Origin: Pleurodeles waltl
Lineage: Eukaryota > Chordata > Amphibia > Caudata > Salamandridae
DNA length: 64,000 nucleotides
NCBI RefSeq assembly: GCF_031143425.1
Contig: NC_090443.1
Location: forward strand, 1,055,043,554 to 1,055,107,553
Direction: 5' to 3'
Both the position numbers and the translations under genes were made by a program. Shown here one piece after another: positions 1 through 11,800 of the stretch (positions are counted from its first letter, which is position 1; each line of letters begins with the position of its first letter). The notes beneath the pieces are model-generated. The model was given only the letters and a program-made list of their open reading frames with translations, did not search any database and was not told where the DNA came from.

Positions 1-2541
1 CATGAGGACCTTATGAAGGGAGCGGCCTCTGAGCTTTTTACCAGGGTCCAGAATCAGAAGAGGATCCAACAACATAACTCCTTATGGTACAATGCAGTCT
101 GTAGGAAGGCAAAGGGAGAACTCCTCAGATGCATCAAGGAGGGAACAGATAGAGAGAAGCTGCGAGAAAGTAGACGGGCTTATAAAAAACTGGTCATCCA
201 TGCTAAAACTGAATGGGAGGAGAACCAGTGGGAGGAGCTTACCACTTCCCTCGCAACAAGAGACCACCGAATGTTTTGGAGAGTAGTAAACGGGGGGTCG
301 GGGATCCTCCACTCGGCAATAGAACCAAATATTGCAGCAGGGGTGTGGCAGGCACACTTCCAGTCTCTCTATAGTTCCGAGCAGGGAGAAACTAAGATTG
401 ATTTTGGTACTGGACTGGTAGAGTATGGCGGGGATTTGATAACAGTGGGGGAGGTGAAGGTAGCACTAATGGGACTTAAAGCTGGAAAGGCGCCAGGATT
501 GGACGGCCTGCCCGGGGACCTGTTCAAGCAGGAGCCCGGTGTTTGGGCCCCCTATCTGGCTGCAGTGTTTAATGGAGTTTTGTGTGGCATGGAAATTCCG
601 AGTACTTGGCTGGGGGCAGAGGTGGTTCCTATATTTAAAAAGGGCTCGCCCCTGCTCCCAGCCAACTACAGACCAATCAGTCTAATTGACGTGTCACAGA
701 AGCTGTTTGGCAGGATACTGCTGAATCGGCTTCAGGACTGGGTGGAAGAAACGGGTGCCCTTAGTCCGTATCAGGCGGGATTTAGAAAGGGAGTTTCTAC
801 AGTGGACCAGGTTTTTCGTCTGAACGTTATCTATTGGAGGGCAGCAATATTGGAAGGGGGTAGTTTATACACTATATTTGTGGACCTGAGGGCTGCGTTC
901 GACCTCGTGCCCAGAGGGAAACTCTGGAGTGTTCTGGCTGAGATGGGGGTCCCCCCAGACATCCTGATAATTTTAAAGAGATTGCACCATAATAACTATG
1001 CCCGGGTCAGGTGCGGGAAACATGGGGAACTAACAGACAGATTCCCCGTTGACAGGGGGGTTAGACAGGGCTGTGTATTGGCACCGACCCTGTTCTGCCT
1101 CTTCGTCAACGGGGTAATCGCCCATCTCAATGGAACTGAATACACTGATGCCCCAAAATTGAATGGCAGAAGGGTGCCTGCAATCATGTTTGCAGATGAC
1201 ACCCTGCTGCTGTCCAAAACCCCCATGGGGATACAGAGGATCCTTGACTCTTTTGTGGCTTTTTGCACAGATAGGGGGTTAGAAATCAATGCTAACAAAA
1301 CCAAGTTTATGTTTATGAACCCAACCCCAAGATCACACCCGAACCCCTTACTGGGAGCTTCACGTTTAGAGAGAGTCTCCACCTTTGAATATCTAGGTGT
1401 AACGTTGAATGAAACCATGTCCTGGGGAAACTCACCAGACTAGGGTTAACCTTAAATTAGTGCAGACCACTGGCGGCATTGCTCGGTTGATGAGAAGCTC
1501 CACATATCGATCGCTGGGGCCGCTTATCCAGATATACAAGGCACAGGCTAGAGGAGCTCTGATGTACGGGGCGGAACTGTGGGGTCACACAGCTTCCTGC
1601 AGTTTGTCTATAACTGAGAACAACTTTATTAGACAGATAGTAGCACTCCCGTCCAGTACTCCGCTCCTCCCCCTGAGGATGGATCTGGGTCTGAGACCAA
1701 TAGCAGACGAATTAGGTCTCAGACCCATAGTCTTCTGGCGAAGGCTATGGAATACCGAAGAACTCTCTTCATATAGGGCGGAACTGAGGGAGTTTTTAAC
1801 CCACCCTAAAGCCCTACAGATCCCGTGGATAAAGTATATAAAAAAGTCCTGTATGGGATTGGGCCTCCCTGACCTGTGGTCGGATCCAGCTAACGCCTCA
1901 CTAAGGATCCCACGAAGAGCTTTGGTCAGTGCTTACCACGAGCGGAAATTAGCTATGGCCCTAGACTGCAAGAATGAGGGGTCATTAACATCTGTATTCG
2001 CGCAAAGCAAGGACTCATACCGCCTGGAGAGGGTTCTGGATGCTATGTCTCCTGTGATGGCCAGGAAGCTTTTTCTCCAATGGAGATATGGCACATTGCC
2101 TCTGCGATCTTACACCTGCTCCTGGTCAACACTGCCATCTACCAAGCTATGTCCGACGTGTGGGAGCAGAGGAAAGCGATCTGCATGTGGTCTTGTTTTG
2201 TCCAACTTACAAGGCCGCCAGGAAATATTGGCTCCTACCACTTATTAGAAACCTTGGTTTTAGGGAGTACCTCCCGGTGTACAGAATTTTAAAAACTGAT
2301 GTTTCAGGTCCAATTGTGTTTGCACTAGCCAAATTCCTTACCAATGTCTGGCATATTCGTACCCGTATTTTAAAGTTGCAGGCTCCTATCTAATTTTAAG
2401 TTTTCATTTTAATTGTATGGTCTTTTATCTGATGTGTTTCCTGTTTACTTTCCCTTGATGGTTTTACATGTTCATATGTGTGTTTTTTGTGTACATCTTT
2501 TATGGCCTAATTGGCCGAAATAAAGATTAATTAATTAAAAA
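1..2541 (+). mobile_element. Non-LTR retrotransposon (LINE), 3' part, decayed
   Basis: This is the 3' portion of a non-LTR retrotransposon. The window opens inside the element, so the endonuclease is not seen. Reverse transcriptase, a C-terminal CCHC-like segment and a 3' UTR follow one another on the plus strand. The UTR ends with the palindrome GGCCTAATTGGCC, an AATAAA at about 2519-2524 and an ATTAATTAATTA tail. An A/T tail of this type is usual for LINEs. The clade is not certain: the CCHC end argues against a plain CR1/L2 element and would fit an I/ingi-like or related group. A similar element lies on the minus strand at 9.7-11.8 kb. Confidence 0.85.
13..2393 (+). pseudogene. LINE reverse transcriptase ORF, frameshifted
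   Basis: This would encode the LINE polyprotein that copies element RNA into DNA at the target site. Reverse transcriptase motifs appear in order: KAPGLDGLPGDLFK, NYRPISLIDVSQKLFGRIL, QAGFRKGVSTVDQV, FVDLRAAFD, GVRQGCVLAPTLF and the catalytic FADDTLLL (about 1190-1210). The reading frame breaks near 1410-1440 and continues in the next frame (about 1440-2170, thumb and linker). It breaks again near 2165 and ends in a third frame (to 2393). Across the second break, CPTCG and DLHVVLFCPTY together form a C-x2-C...H-x4-C motif like the C-terminal zinc knuckle of several LINE clades. With two frameshifts the copy is inactive. The true start lies upstream of the window. Confidence 0.85.
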
Positions 2542-3480
2542 ATACCTGGAGATGTCTCCAGTCCACTGGCCTCTCCTTGTTCCTCATACGAGTCCAATGA
2601 TGTTGGGGTATCTAACTGGTATTCCAAAGGGTCCTCACATTCTTCCCCCATACCTGGCTGCTCTGGAAAGCGATCACGCAATGACCTAGAGCCAAAGGGC
2701 TTTCTCGGAGCCAGAATCGGCATCGATGGATGCCGTTCCGACTCCAAGTTGCTGGGGATTAGAATGGGGCTGGAACTGCGGATGGCACTAGTAGCATTGG
2801 CATCGGGTCAACTCCAGTCCCAGAGAAGGTCGCATTGGCATGACCGGATCCAAGATCGGATCCACGAGATCCCATCAGAACTGAGGCCGAAGCTGTCGGA
2901 GTGGAATCTGATGGGGCATCCTCTGACTCCACGGGACCGGAAGTCGCTTCGGAGGGGTTGGCCTGCTCAAATATGCGGCACATGGCCTCGTAGAACTCCT
3001 CAATTTGAGTAGGGGTCTCATCAGCTCCCATAAACGGGGTAAGCCTGGAGCTGGACCTGGAAAAGGCTCAGCGGAACTGTGCCTGGAACGCCAATGTTCT
3101 GAACTCGTTGCATCAACTGACGAATAAGGGGAAATCAAAGTCCTCTACGATGTCTTCCTTTTCTTGTCCCACTTTCCTGAATGTCTGGAGGACTTCGAGT
3201 GGTAGGAAGAGGACTTGGGCTCCTGGAGCAGTCCCACAACCTTCTTCTCAATTGGGACCAAGACCTAAGAGTCGCGCTAACCGGCGCTGACTGCCCGCCG
3301 CAAGCAGCTTTAGGGACCGATCCCTCAAAGCTTTCGGCACCATGGCCTGGCAGTCCGAGCACAACTTCAAGTTGTGGTTGCACTCGAGACACCATAAGCA
3401 CAGAAGGTGCAGGTCCGTTATTGACATGGCGAGATGACAGGCACCACATGGCTTAAACCCTACTTTCTTGGCTGACATTT
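2535..3480 (-). pseudogene. Retroelement gag-like fragment with N-terminal zinc-finger cluster
   Basis: Read on the minus strand, a protein starts at 3478 with MSAKKVGFKPCGACHL. It has a dense Cys/His cluster, C-x2-C ... D-x-H-x2-C-x2-CL ... H ... C-x2-C, in its first 45 residues, followed by a basic stretch. Later pieces in shifted frames (3449-3135, 3031-2759, 2747-2535) are acidic and Ser/Pro-rich, so the coding sequence has several frameshifts. Zn clusters of this spacing followed by low-complexity sequence occur at the start of gag-like ORF1 proteins of DIRS-type and some gypsy retroelements. That family call is an inference. No polymerase of the same element is visible here. Confidence 0.45.
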
Positions 3481-4250
3481 TCGTCTCACTGAAAAAAGAT
3501 TAGACTATACGTCAAAAAACACCTGTCAAAAAGAGAATTGGCGCCACATGGTTTGGAAAGAAAAGAACTGATGTCCGTGAGTCTGGGTGGTACCTATACA
3601 GGTGACTGCGATATCACTTCAGGCACTGCTGAGCAGAACCGAACAAAAGCCATGACATGGCGTGCAGCGCTACTGCTCATGCAAAAATCTTCCAGATCCA
3701 GTCAGTCTGCCTGGGAAATTCAAAAGGTAAGGATTCTGCAGTTAGAAGACTCTATCAGATATTTTGTTTTAGTACAGTTTAGTACAGTTTAACTCTGTAC
3801 TGTTAAACTTTGTTTGGGCACATTTCAGTTTCTTTGTTTGTGCCATGAACATTACATTTACCAACTGTGAGCCTGTGTCGCTCATGTTGCCTCAATTCGC
3901 ACATGGCCAATGCCAGTGTTGTATCAGGTATGTTAAGCTACAGGGCAAGCACCCTCTACTAGTTAGATGCATCTTAGACGCACTGGGCTTCGGTGCAAGG
4001 ACGTTCTTCATTCCTGGTCATGCACTGAGCCTTTTTTGACCAGAAGCTTCACTTTCCAAGATGTCTCTAGGCTGGAGACAAGCACACAGTTGGTCTTTAA
4101 AGTCTCTGTCCACCATCTTTATCATGTCATTGCCGGTATAACAATGATAAAAAAGAACAGTGATATGCACACTCTGGCATTACCGGCATATCATTGATAT
4201 GAACAGGGAAATTCTTGAATTACTGATTACCACTCTTGTTAGGGCCAAAG
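3481..4250. other. Unassigned stretch
   Basis: No coding, RNA or repeat structure could be supported. The first part may be the 5' untranslated sequence of the minus-strand gag-like fragment. A short imperfect inverted repeat of CCGGTATAACAATGAT against ATCATTGATATG-type sequence lies at about 4133-4200. Confidence 0.3.
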
Positions 4251-4470
4251 TACAGGGAGTGCAGAATTATTAGGCAAGTTGTATTTTTGAGGATTAATTT
4301 TATTATTGAACAACAACCATGTTCTCAATGAACCCAAAAAACTCATTAATATCAAAGCTGAATATTTTTGGAAGTAGTTTTTAGTTTGTTTTTAGTTTTA
4401 GCTATGTTAGGGGGATATCTGTGTGTGCAGGTGACTATTACTGTGCATAATTATTAGGCAACTTAACAAA
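4251..4470 (+). repeat. Left IR/DR end of Tc1/mariner element with TA duplication
   Basis: TA at 4251-4252, outer repeat from 4253, inner repeat at about 4443-4465 (GCATAATTATTAGGCAACTT). The two repeats share the core ATTATTAGGCAA and are about 190 bp apart, as expected for paired transposase-binding sites. Confidence 0.9.
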
Positions 4471-5814
4471 AAAAAATATATACCCATTTCAATTATTTAT
4501 TATTACCAGTGAAACCAATATAACATCTCAACATTCACAAATATACATTTCTGACATTCAAAAACAAAACAAAAACAAATCAGTGACCAATATAGCCACC
4601 TTTCTTTGCAAGGACACTCAAAAGCCTGCCATCCATGGATTCTGTCAGTGTTTTGATCTGTTCACCATCAACATTGCGTGCAGCAGCAACCACAGCCTCC
4701 CAGACACTGTTCAGAGAGGTGTACTGTTTTCCCTCCTTGTAAATCTCACATTTGATGATGGACCACAGGTTCTCAATGGGGTTCAGATCAGGTGAACAAG
4801 GAGGCCATGTCATTAGATTTCCTTCTTTTATACCCTTTCTTGCCAGCCACGCTGTGGAGTACTTGGACACGTGTGATGGAGCATTGTCCTGCATGAAAAT
4901 CATGTTTTTCTTGAAGGATGCAGACTTCTTCCTGTACCACTGCTTGAAGAAGGTGTCTTCCAGGAACTGGCAGTAGGACTGGGAGTTGAGCTTGACTCCA
5001 TCCTCAACCCGAAAAGGCCCCACAAGCTCATCTTTGATGATACCAGCCCAAACCAGTACTCCACCTCCACCTTGCTGGCGTCTGAGTCGGACTGGAGCTC
5101 TCTGCCCTTTACCAATCCAGCCACGGGCCCATCCATCTGGCCCATCAAGACTCACTCTCATTTCATCAGTCCATAAAACCTTAGAAAAATCAGTCTTGAG
5201 ATATTTCTTGGCCCAGTCTTGACGTTTCAGCTTGTGTGTCTTGTTCAGTGGTGGTCGTCTTTCAGCCTTTCTTACCTTGGCCATGTCTCTGAGTATTGCA
5301 CACCTTGTGCTTTTGGGCACTCCAGTGATGTTGCAGCTCTGAAATATGGCCAAACTGGTGGCAAGTGGCATCGTGGCAGCTGCACGCTTGACTTTTCTCA
5401 GTTCATGGGCAGTTATTTTGCGCCTTGGTTTTTCCACACGCTTCTTGAGACCCTGTTGACTATTTTGAATGAAACGCTTGATTGTTCGATGATCACGCTT
5501 CAGAAGCTTTGCAATTTTAAGAGTGCTGCATCCCTCTGCAAGATATCTCACTATTTTTGACTTTTCTGAGCCTGTCAAGTCCTCCTTTTGACCCATTTTG
5601 CCAAAGGAAAGGAAGTTGCCTAATAATTATGCACACCTGATATAGGGTGTTGATGTCATTAGACCACACCCCTTCTCATTACAGAGATGCACATCACCTA
5701 ATATGCTTAATTGGTAGTAGGCTTTCGAGCCTATACAGCTTGGAGTAAGACAACATGCATAAAGAGGATGATGTGGTCAAAATACTCATTTGCCTAATAA
5801 TTCTGCACTCCCTG
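4253..5814 (-). mobile_element. Complete Tc1/mariner DNA transposon (DD37E type)
   Basis: A complete 1562-bp cut-and-paste transposon flanked by the TA target duplication (4251-4252 and 5815-5816). The outer terminal inverted repeats begin CAGGGAGTGCAGAATT and match over 25 bp. A second, related repeat lies inside each end: GCATAATTATTAGGCAACTT at about 4445 and its complement at about 5611-5632. This gives the IR/DR arrangement with two transposase-binding sites per end that is known from Tc1-like elements. One uninterrupted transposase gene fills the centre on the minus strand. Terminal repeats, target duplication and reading frame are all intact, so this is among the youngest insertions in the window. 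Confidence 0.97.
4580..5596 (-). CDS. Tc1/mariner transposase, 338 aa, apparently intact
   Basis: The transposase excises the element and inserts it at TA. The N-terminus (residues about 7-45) is a helix-turn-helix of the paired type (LTGSEKSKIVRYLAEGCSTL, then LLKRDHRTIKRFIQ). A basic, possible AT-hook/nuclear-localisation region follows at 50-62 and 108-125. The catalytic triad is D144 (LWTDEMRV), D237 (FMQDNAPSH) and E275 (SPDLNPIENLW), with 37 residues between the second Asp and the Glu, so DD37E. A Gly-rich GGGG block at 176-179 is typical of Tc1. The length equals that of functional Tc1 transposases, and there is no stop or frameshift. Initiation at 5596 (MGQKEDLTGS) sits just inside the right inner repeat. 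DD37E elements have been described as the Traveler (TRT) lineage; assignment to it is my inference from the spacing. Confidence 0.95.
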   Translation of the reverse strand: MGQKEDLTGSEKSKIVRYLAEGCSTLKIAKLLKRDHRTIKRFIQNSQQGLKKRVEKPRRKITAHELRKVKRAAATMPLATSLAIFQSCNITGVPKSTRCAILRDMAKVRKAERRPPLNKTHKLKRQDWAKKYLKTDFSKVLWTDEMRVSLDGPDGWARGWIGKGQRAPVRLRRQQGGGGVLVWAGIIKDELVGPFRVEDGVKLNSQSYCQFLEDTFFKQWYRKKSASFKKNMIFMQDNAPSHVSKYSTAWLARKGIKEGNLMTWPPCSPDLNPIENLWSIIKCEIYKEGKQYTSLNSVWEAVVAAARNVDGEQIKTLTESMDGRLLSVLAKKGGYIGH

Positions 5815-5816
5815 TA
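5605..5816 (-). repeat. Right IR/DR end of Tc1/mariner element with TA duplication
   Basis: Inner repeat at about 5611-5632, outer repeat ending at 5814 (reverse complement of CAGGGAGTGCAGAATT), TA duplication at 5815-5816. The transposase start codon lies about 15 bp from the inner repeat, so the promoter must lie within this end. Confidence 0.9.
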
Positions 5817-6690
5817 TATGTTACGTCTTGGGAAAGTCTACATCTAGAGATATGCACATTTGCCAATTAGGTTGGAACAATTACAGCTCAGTATATCATG
5901 TTCACACAGAATACCTGCAACGTATCAGTAATATGCATGCTTATGGAATCTTTTAGAGCACAATTTAGCATATCCCGAAATAAAAAGGGATACTCATACT
6001 GGAGTAGTTTACAGTCCTATACTCATATCTGATTTTCTACAAGCTTTCTTCACCAGGGACCTTTCGTTCATACTTTTCAATTTTACCCATCACTACACAA
6101 AGTGTATGTTTATGTATTTTTTTTTTTTTTTTTTTTTTTTACAAGCGCCAGGTGACTGTCCCATCAAATGGAAGACACGGATAGAGGCGTTCACTAAATA
6201 GCTGGGCGCTACTGATGGGAAGAGATATTGACTTGAAAATAGAACATTCTTATTTGATTACACTTACCACCCTATGAACTATCAGATGAGGAAAATGAAC
6301 TAGGGGAATATCAAGATGAGATGAGGTCATTGGAGACATAATTTGATGTCCAACCAAGTTTGTCATTGGACATACATTCTATGCTTGAGAACAGTGCAAG
6401 GATGAGTCTATTGACTCATATGTTGCAGCTTTACATAGCCTAACTGTTGAAGGTGAATTTCTAAAATTTTTACTACACAACTGTGGTTAGTTGTTGGGCA
6501 AGAAAGTTCAAGGAAAATTGATAACCTTGAAATACCAATTCCAGAAGGAATAACGGACGTGATAAAGAGCATCAAAATCTTAACATTGGAGAGTAACTGA
6601 AAAAAAGATTTGCTTGTACACAGGACAGGAAAGGTTTTACAAAAAAGGATGACAAGTCCAATTTTGTAAAACAGAAAAATGAATATTTTA
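5817..6690. other. Unassigned stretch with oligo-T tract
   Basis: There is no supported gene. A run of about 24 T lies at 6117-6140 and could be the poly(A) tail of a minus-strand retroinsertion. The part after about 6250 may be decayed gag sequence of the Ty3/gypsy relic that follows, but no motif proves it. Confidence 0.3.
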
Positions 6691-8700
6691 GATGTGTCTT
6701 CCCCACCCATTCACCCACTGGATGCCCTTATCCAGCAGAAAATTCAACATGCAGAAACTGTGGGAAAAATGGACACTGCAGACGTTTGTCAAAGCAACAA
6801 AACCAAAGTTAGATGCATAACTGAAGATCCAAGAAATTAATGCATGGACGAACAGGCGAGAATAAAAGATGTCACTCTAGTTGTGAAGGGGGAACGGTGA
6901 ATGTGTAGATCTCTACATCAACATATTAGTTACTGGACTAAGTCCTAAGTATACTCACTGACTCAGGAGTGATAATTACTATAGCGGAGGATTTAATTAA
7001 AGATTAATGGGATGGAAGGGCACTTCAACCTCCTGACAGAGGCCCTGTGTTTTATAAGGGAAAGAAAATCAAGTTTATAGGTTATTTTGAATGCTCCATG
7101 AGTCTCAAACGAAAATATATTTTTGGAACGATGTATGTTGTCAAGAAGGGACCGAACATTTAGGGGTTGTACCCCCCAGGTTCTATTTAGAATTAAACTA
7201 AGGCCTGGGAGACAGAGCCAAGTTTCATTTTTAGCTGGACAAATACATCTCTCAGTTAACCCGTGGGCGAACACTTTCAAATCTGTCTTTAGCAATCAAC
7301 TTGGAAAATCAGAGGTTTCAAACACAAAATTTGTATCAAAGAAGGAGCTAAATCAGTAAATCATAAATTAAGAAACATACCATTCAGTGGCAGAGAAGAT
7401 TTGGCTGACATTCTTAAGAGAACGTCTGATGATAGTGTTATCGAGCCAGTTGAATCCTCAATATAGTTATCCCCGTTAGTCATTGCACAAAAGAAAAATG
7501 GTCAATTGAGAGTTGGTATCGATTGTAGGAATTTAAACAAAGAGATGTGGGCTGACCCCCCCCGCACAGATGACATTTTGACAATGTTTGCAGGCGTCAG
7601 AGTATTTAGCAAAATCAATCATGCATCCTCATATCATCAAGTTGAACTAGACCCGTTGTCCAAACATCTAGCAGAGTTGGTTTCTCCAGTGGGCACTTTT
7701 CAATTCAAAAGAATGACTTTAGAGTCCGCCGCATCTGTATTTCAGCAGATCACAGAAAACATTTTGCAGGGTTTAAATGAAAAACTAGAACATGCAGGCA
7801 TAGTTGCTAATGTCAGAAAATGTGAATTTTCCCCAAAAATCTTTAGAGTATTTGGGATGTATAGTTTCTCAATATAAAGTACAGCCACCCTAGTTTGGTA
7901 AACGCCATCACAAAGGCACCCACTCCTAATGACGAGGACCAAGCATCTTCTTTTCTGGATGTGTGCATGTTCTATATAAAATTCATTCAAATTTTGTATC
8001 AAAAACAAAATTTGACAAGTTTATGCAAAGAAATAAAGTATTTATGTGAAATGAAAATGTGAACTTAAGTTGAATGCACTGAAACAAGAAATTGTTTCAG
8101 CAAAGTGCTTGCAGCTTTTGATCCCACTAAAGAATGCATAATTACAGTTGATGCTAGTAAAGGGCGGTTTGGGTGTTATGATATTTCACAACAGAGTGAA
8201 GGTGAAAGAACTGTAGGTTTGGCTTCAAGGGTACTTTGTTATAATGAAAACATTTTTCAGTCATCGGAAAAGAAGGAGTAGCTTGTTGCTGGGCTGTTGA
8301 ACGGTTTATGTGGGGCAGGAAATTCACCCTTATGACTGAATGCAAACCACTTGTGTACATTCTGATCACAAACGCAGAGATCAATACCCAGAGGATTGTG
8401 AGATGGTGCTCACAGTGACTTCAGTACAACTCTGAGGTAGATCACACTGCTGGGGGTAGAAACATCAGAGCAGATTATCTGTCAAGGTAACCTGTTCCTC
8501 TATGTATGCTCAATGTTCCAGACGACAAGGAAGACTAAGAACACTAGATTGCAGCAACTGATATGTGTTGTGAGAAAGGTTTTACTAAGAAAGAATGGCT
8601 CGAGTCTTTCACACAGGATGAGGATTCATCACTAGTTCAGAAATCCGTCACAGAAGGTTGGTCAGTTAAACAGTTAAAAGAAATGTTCCCATAAAATCTA
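6690..8700 (+). pseudogene. Ty3/gypsy gag-pol relic
   Basis: This is a decayed LTR-retrotransposon interior on the plus strand with many stops and frameshifts. A gag zinc knuckle is seen at about 6745-6800 (STCRNCGKNGH, with the last Cys in a shifted frame). A protease-like LTDSG follows at about 6957-6972. Reverse transcriptase lies at about 7480-7890: VIAQKKNGQLRVGIDCRNLN, FSKINHASSYHQVELDPLS and VSPVGTFQFKRM, then a deletion that removes the YxDD region, and then EKLEHAGIVANVRKCEF. RNase H remains lie at about 8110-8420, with a TVDAS-like start and TECKPLVYIL. The order gag-PR-RT-RH is the normal Ty3/gypsy order, unlike the element at 27.5-31.1 kb. No integrase or LTRs were recognised. Confidence 0.8.
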
Positions 8701-9686
8701 TGTATGTAAAACATCTAAAAACTTTTAAAACGTTGATTAATCATGACACATAAGTATGCTGCAGCCTCGGATAGTACAAGTGCATACAATAAAGTGAACA
8801 TGCAGATTAAAAATGGGTACTAGTACAGCGAGAAGATAACAGCAGCCAGATTTGTGTGATTAGGAGGTAGTGGGCTGCAGGCTGAAAGACTGGCCAATGC
8901 CATTCCTAAGTCTATGTACTTGTTACAATAATAAAATGAATGCAACAGGTAAACAATTTGGGACATAAGGCAAACAATTTGGGACATGAACTGATCAAAA
9001 CACAATCACACTACAACCCCAAACAGTTCTCATGATTAAATTAAATCCCAGGTGCAGGTTAGAATAAGCTGTCAGCAGCACCAGAAAATAATTACAGCTA
9101 GACTTGCATATTAAGCAGTGAAGGGCAGCAAGCTAAGTGTCCAGCAAGAGACGATCCTGAGCCTAAGTGCAGACCACATTAATTGAAGGCATTAATAAAA
9201 TGCATAAGCTGAAATTGGAGACTCATATAGAAAAACACCCCCGTTTACCGTCATGGGTCCGAAGTTGGGAGCCGGTGCACAGTGATAAATGCTATTTAAC
9301 ATGCAGGAGAAGATGTTAGCCTTCTGGAAGAATGAAGGTCCAACCCAGTGTGATTCAGTAATACACAGGCGGTTACATTGGTTGTGTGCTTATACTAGTT
9401 AGAAATGGTGTAGGTTACTTGTATGTGTTTCTGACATTGTTTCGACTGGCAGGCCTATGCACAGCTGGTGGTCTATTTATGTAAGCTGTTCTATATTGTA
9501 AAACCGACACCATACAGGCAAAACCAATTACATACTAGCTTGCTATGACCACTAATCATGCAACTCTAGCTTTTGTCAGCTCTTGTAGCCTTCCATGCAG
9601 CATGTACATAGGATGCTACAGTCTGATACATTTCTGTCCGGTCTGTTCTTTAGCAGAAAATTACAGCAGCCTTGCAGTTCCTTAGG
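8701..9686. other. Unassigned stretch
   Basis: No gene, RNA or clear repeat was recognised. There is a short local duplication, CAATTTGGGACAT, at about 8954 and 8979. Confidence 0.3.
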
Positions 9687-11800
9687 TTATATTTTAAAAA
9701 CAGGGAGTGAAGGTAAAACCTTCATAGATCCACAAAAGTAGAGCAGAGAAACAAAGTGCATGACTGTTTCTGGGCCACCCAAAGAACAGCAACATGTCTT
9801 GTCTTTAGGTCCAGAGGTCTTGGACCAGGACTTGGAGAAGGACTTAACCTGTAGGTTTAAAAATCTGAAGCTGAGGTATGAAGCCCTTTTCTCAGGGAGA
9901 AATATTAGATCAAGGAATGGCTCCCTCCAGGGCTTGGGCTTCAATACCATGTATGTCACGAGGGTACTTTTCTAGGCCTCATGCTAGCGCCATAGAATGG
10001 ACCCAGAATTTATTTTTTACCATTTGTAATGAGGCTTTGTTCAGCAAATTTGGGTCGAGCAAGAGATCTGAACATCTGCTTACGTCAGAGTGCTCTCAAC
10101 ATGTCTGAGTTCTGGCTTCTCAGAAGATCCTACAGGATGTTCTGATAAGCTGCAAGAGCTGGGGTAATCCAAACTAGAATTCACAGCGTATAGGATGAAA
10201 AGCAATGATGTCCTCCAAGGCTGTCATCCCTAGTTATGATGTAAGTATCACCATTAGTGTGCCTGGACCTAGATATAAAGAATGCCTCAAAAAGTGTTTC
10301 CCAATTTTTGTAAAGCATGCAGATTTATGTATCCCCAAATGTTGACACCATGGGGGCTAGCCACTGCAGCTTTTGCTTTGTGTGCAGGTAGTGCTGGCTT
10401 GACGAGGTGGTCTCTGCCGCTATTTGCATATCTCTGCATCACTCCGGCCTGTTGAGACAGTATTATTTTAGGTTTGGCTACTTGGGCTCCCCAGCTGAGC
10501 TAATCATTGATCCAAATACCCAGGCATTAGTAGGTCTTGACCTGCTCAATGGGTTTCCCACAGATCCTGAATGACGACCTTAGCTTGTATTTGGGTTTAA
10601 TTATCAAAAATTTAGTTTTCTTTATACTGGAATTTAAGTTCCTTTTTTTGCAAAACAATTTGAAGCCTTCCAAGAGCCGATGCATTGCTAATTCTGTGCG
10701 TGCTAGAGAAGCTGTGTCAACGGAAAACATTGGAATTGTTACTAGCTTGTTCTCCATCTTGGATACACCAAGGCCCTGCTTAATGAGGAACTTACTTATG
10801 CCAATAAAATAGATGCTGAACAGGACTGGGGTTAAAACGCAGCCCTGTCTGCCACCTGTATGAATGTCAATGCGTCCGTGCATTAGCCCTTACTCCTGCA
10901 TTTCACAGTTGCTCTATTACAATTAAGCAGATTCATTAGGAGCCTCAGTAGGTAATTTGGGACACTGTATTTCTCCAGAATACTCCAGAGAATTGACCGG
11001 TCAACGTCATCAACGGCCGTCTATAGGTCTATAAAGATGAGGAAGAGAGGGGAGTTTTGCAAGACTACATACTTCAAGCAGTTCATAAACAACCTCAGAA
11101 TTTGGCCAATTTTACTCTGCACTCAGCAAAACCCAACCTGGAGGTAGATATAATGTGGGTCTTGTCCATCTAGGACTCCAACCAAGACAGTAGCAGTCTA
11201 CTGAAGATTTTACCACTGCCATCAAATAGAGAGATTGGCGAGTAGTTAGTGGGATCATCTCTCCTCCCTTTTCTTATAAATTGGCACTATAACGGGAGAC
11301 CTCCAGGAGTCTGGAACTTCACCTTCTGCCATTATGGTATTGAAAGTCAGAGGGTCCTGCCATGTGAAAAGGTGTTTTTTGAACACATCGACTGGGACCT
11401 TGTCTGGCCCTGGAGCTTTGCACGATTATTTTATATAGGATGTCTTTAACTACTTCTGCCTTGTTATATGCAACTTCTGAGAGATGGTGCTGGTGGGATA
11501 CAGCTGTGGGTAAGTGTTGGGTCTTTGGGTCTCCATACAGGCCGATTATCATGTTATGTTCTTCAGCTTCGGCAGGACTTTGGTATAGCAAAGCAAAGGG
11601 GCTTATGCTGGCCTCCATGGTTAGGGCAGGACCTTTAGAGCCCCAATGAGTAATTCCCCAGAACCTCTTTGGATCCTTCTGATCAATCGCAGCTTGCAGG
11701 GCTTGCCAAGTCTTTGTGTGCTCGTTTCTCTTCTTGAGTCTTATAAGATGTTTGTAAGGACGTCTAGCTTCAAGCACTGCCCCCCTTCACAGTGATCCTT
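9687..11800 (-). pseudogene. LINE reverse transcriptase relic on minus strand
   Basis: Reading from about 11777 down to 9687, pieces of a non-LTR retrotransposon polyprotein appear in the right order but in broken frames. The pre-RT linker (11777-11319) contains KDPKRFWGITHWGSKGP. Finger/palm sequence related to VPIYKKG...NYRPISL lies between 11320 and 10880. GRQGCVLTPVLFSIYF follows at about 10850. The catalytic box has degenerated to FSVDTASL at about 10735, having lost FADD. A C-terminal Cys...PETVMHF...C segment at about 9750-9790 corresponds to the terminal zinc knuckle. Domain order and this CCHC end resemble the LINE at 1-2541, so the two may be related families. The copy is non-functional. 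Confidence 0.75.
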
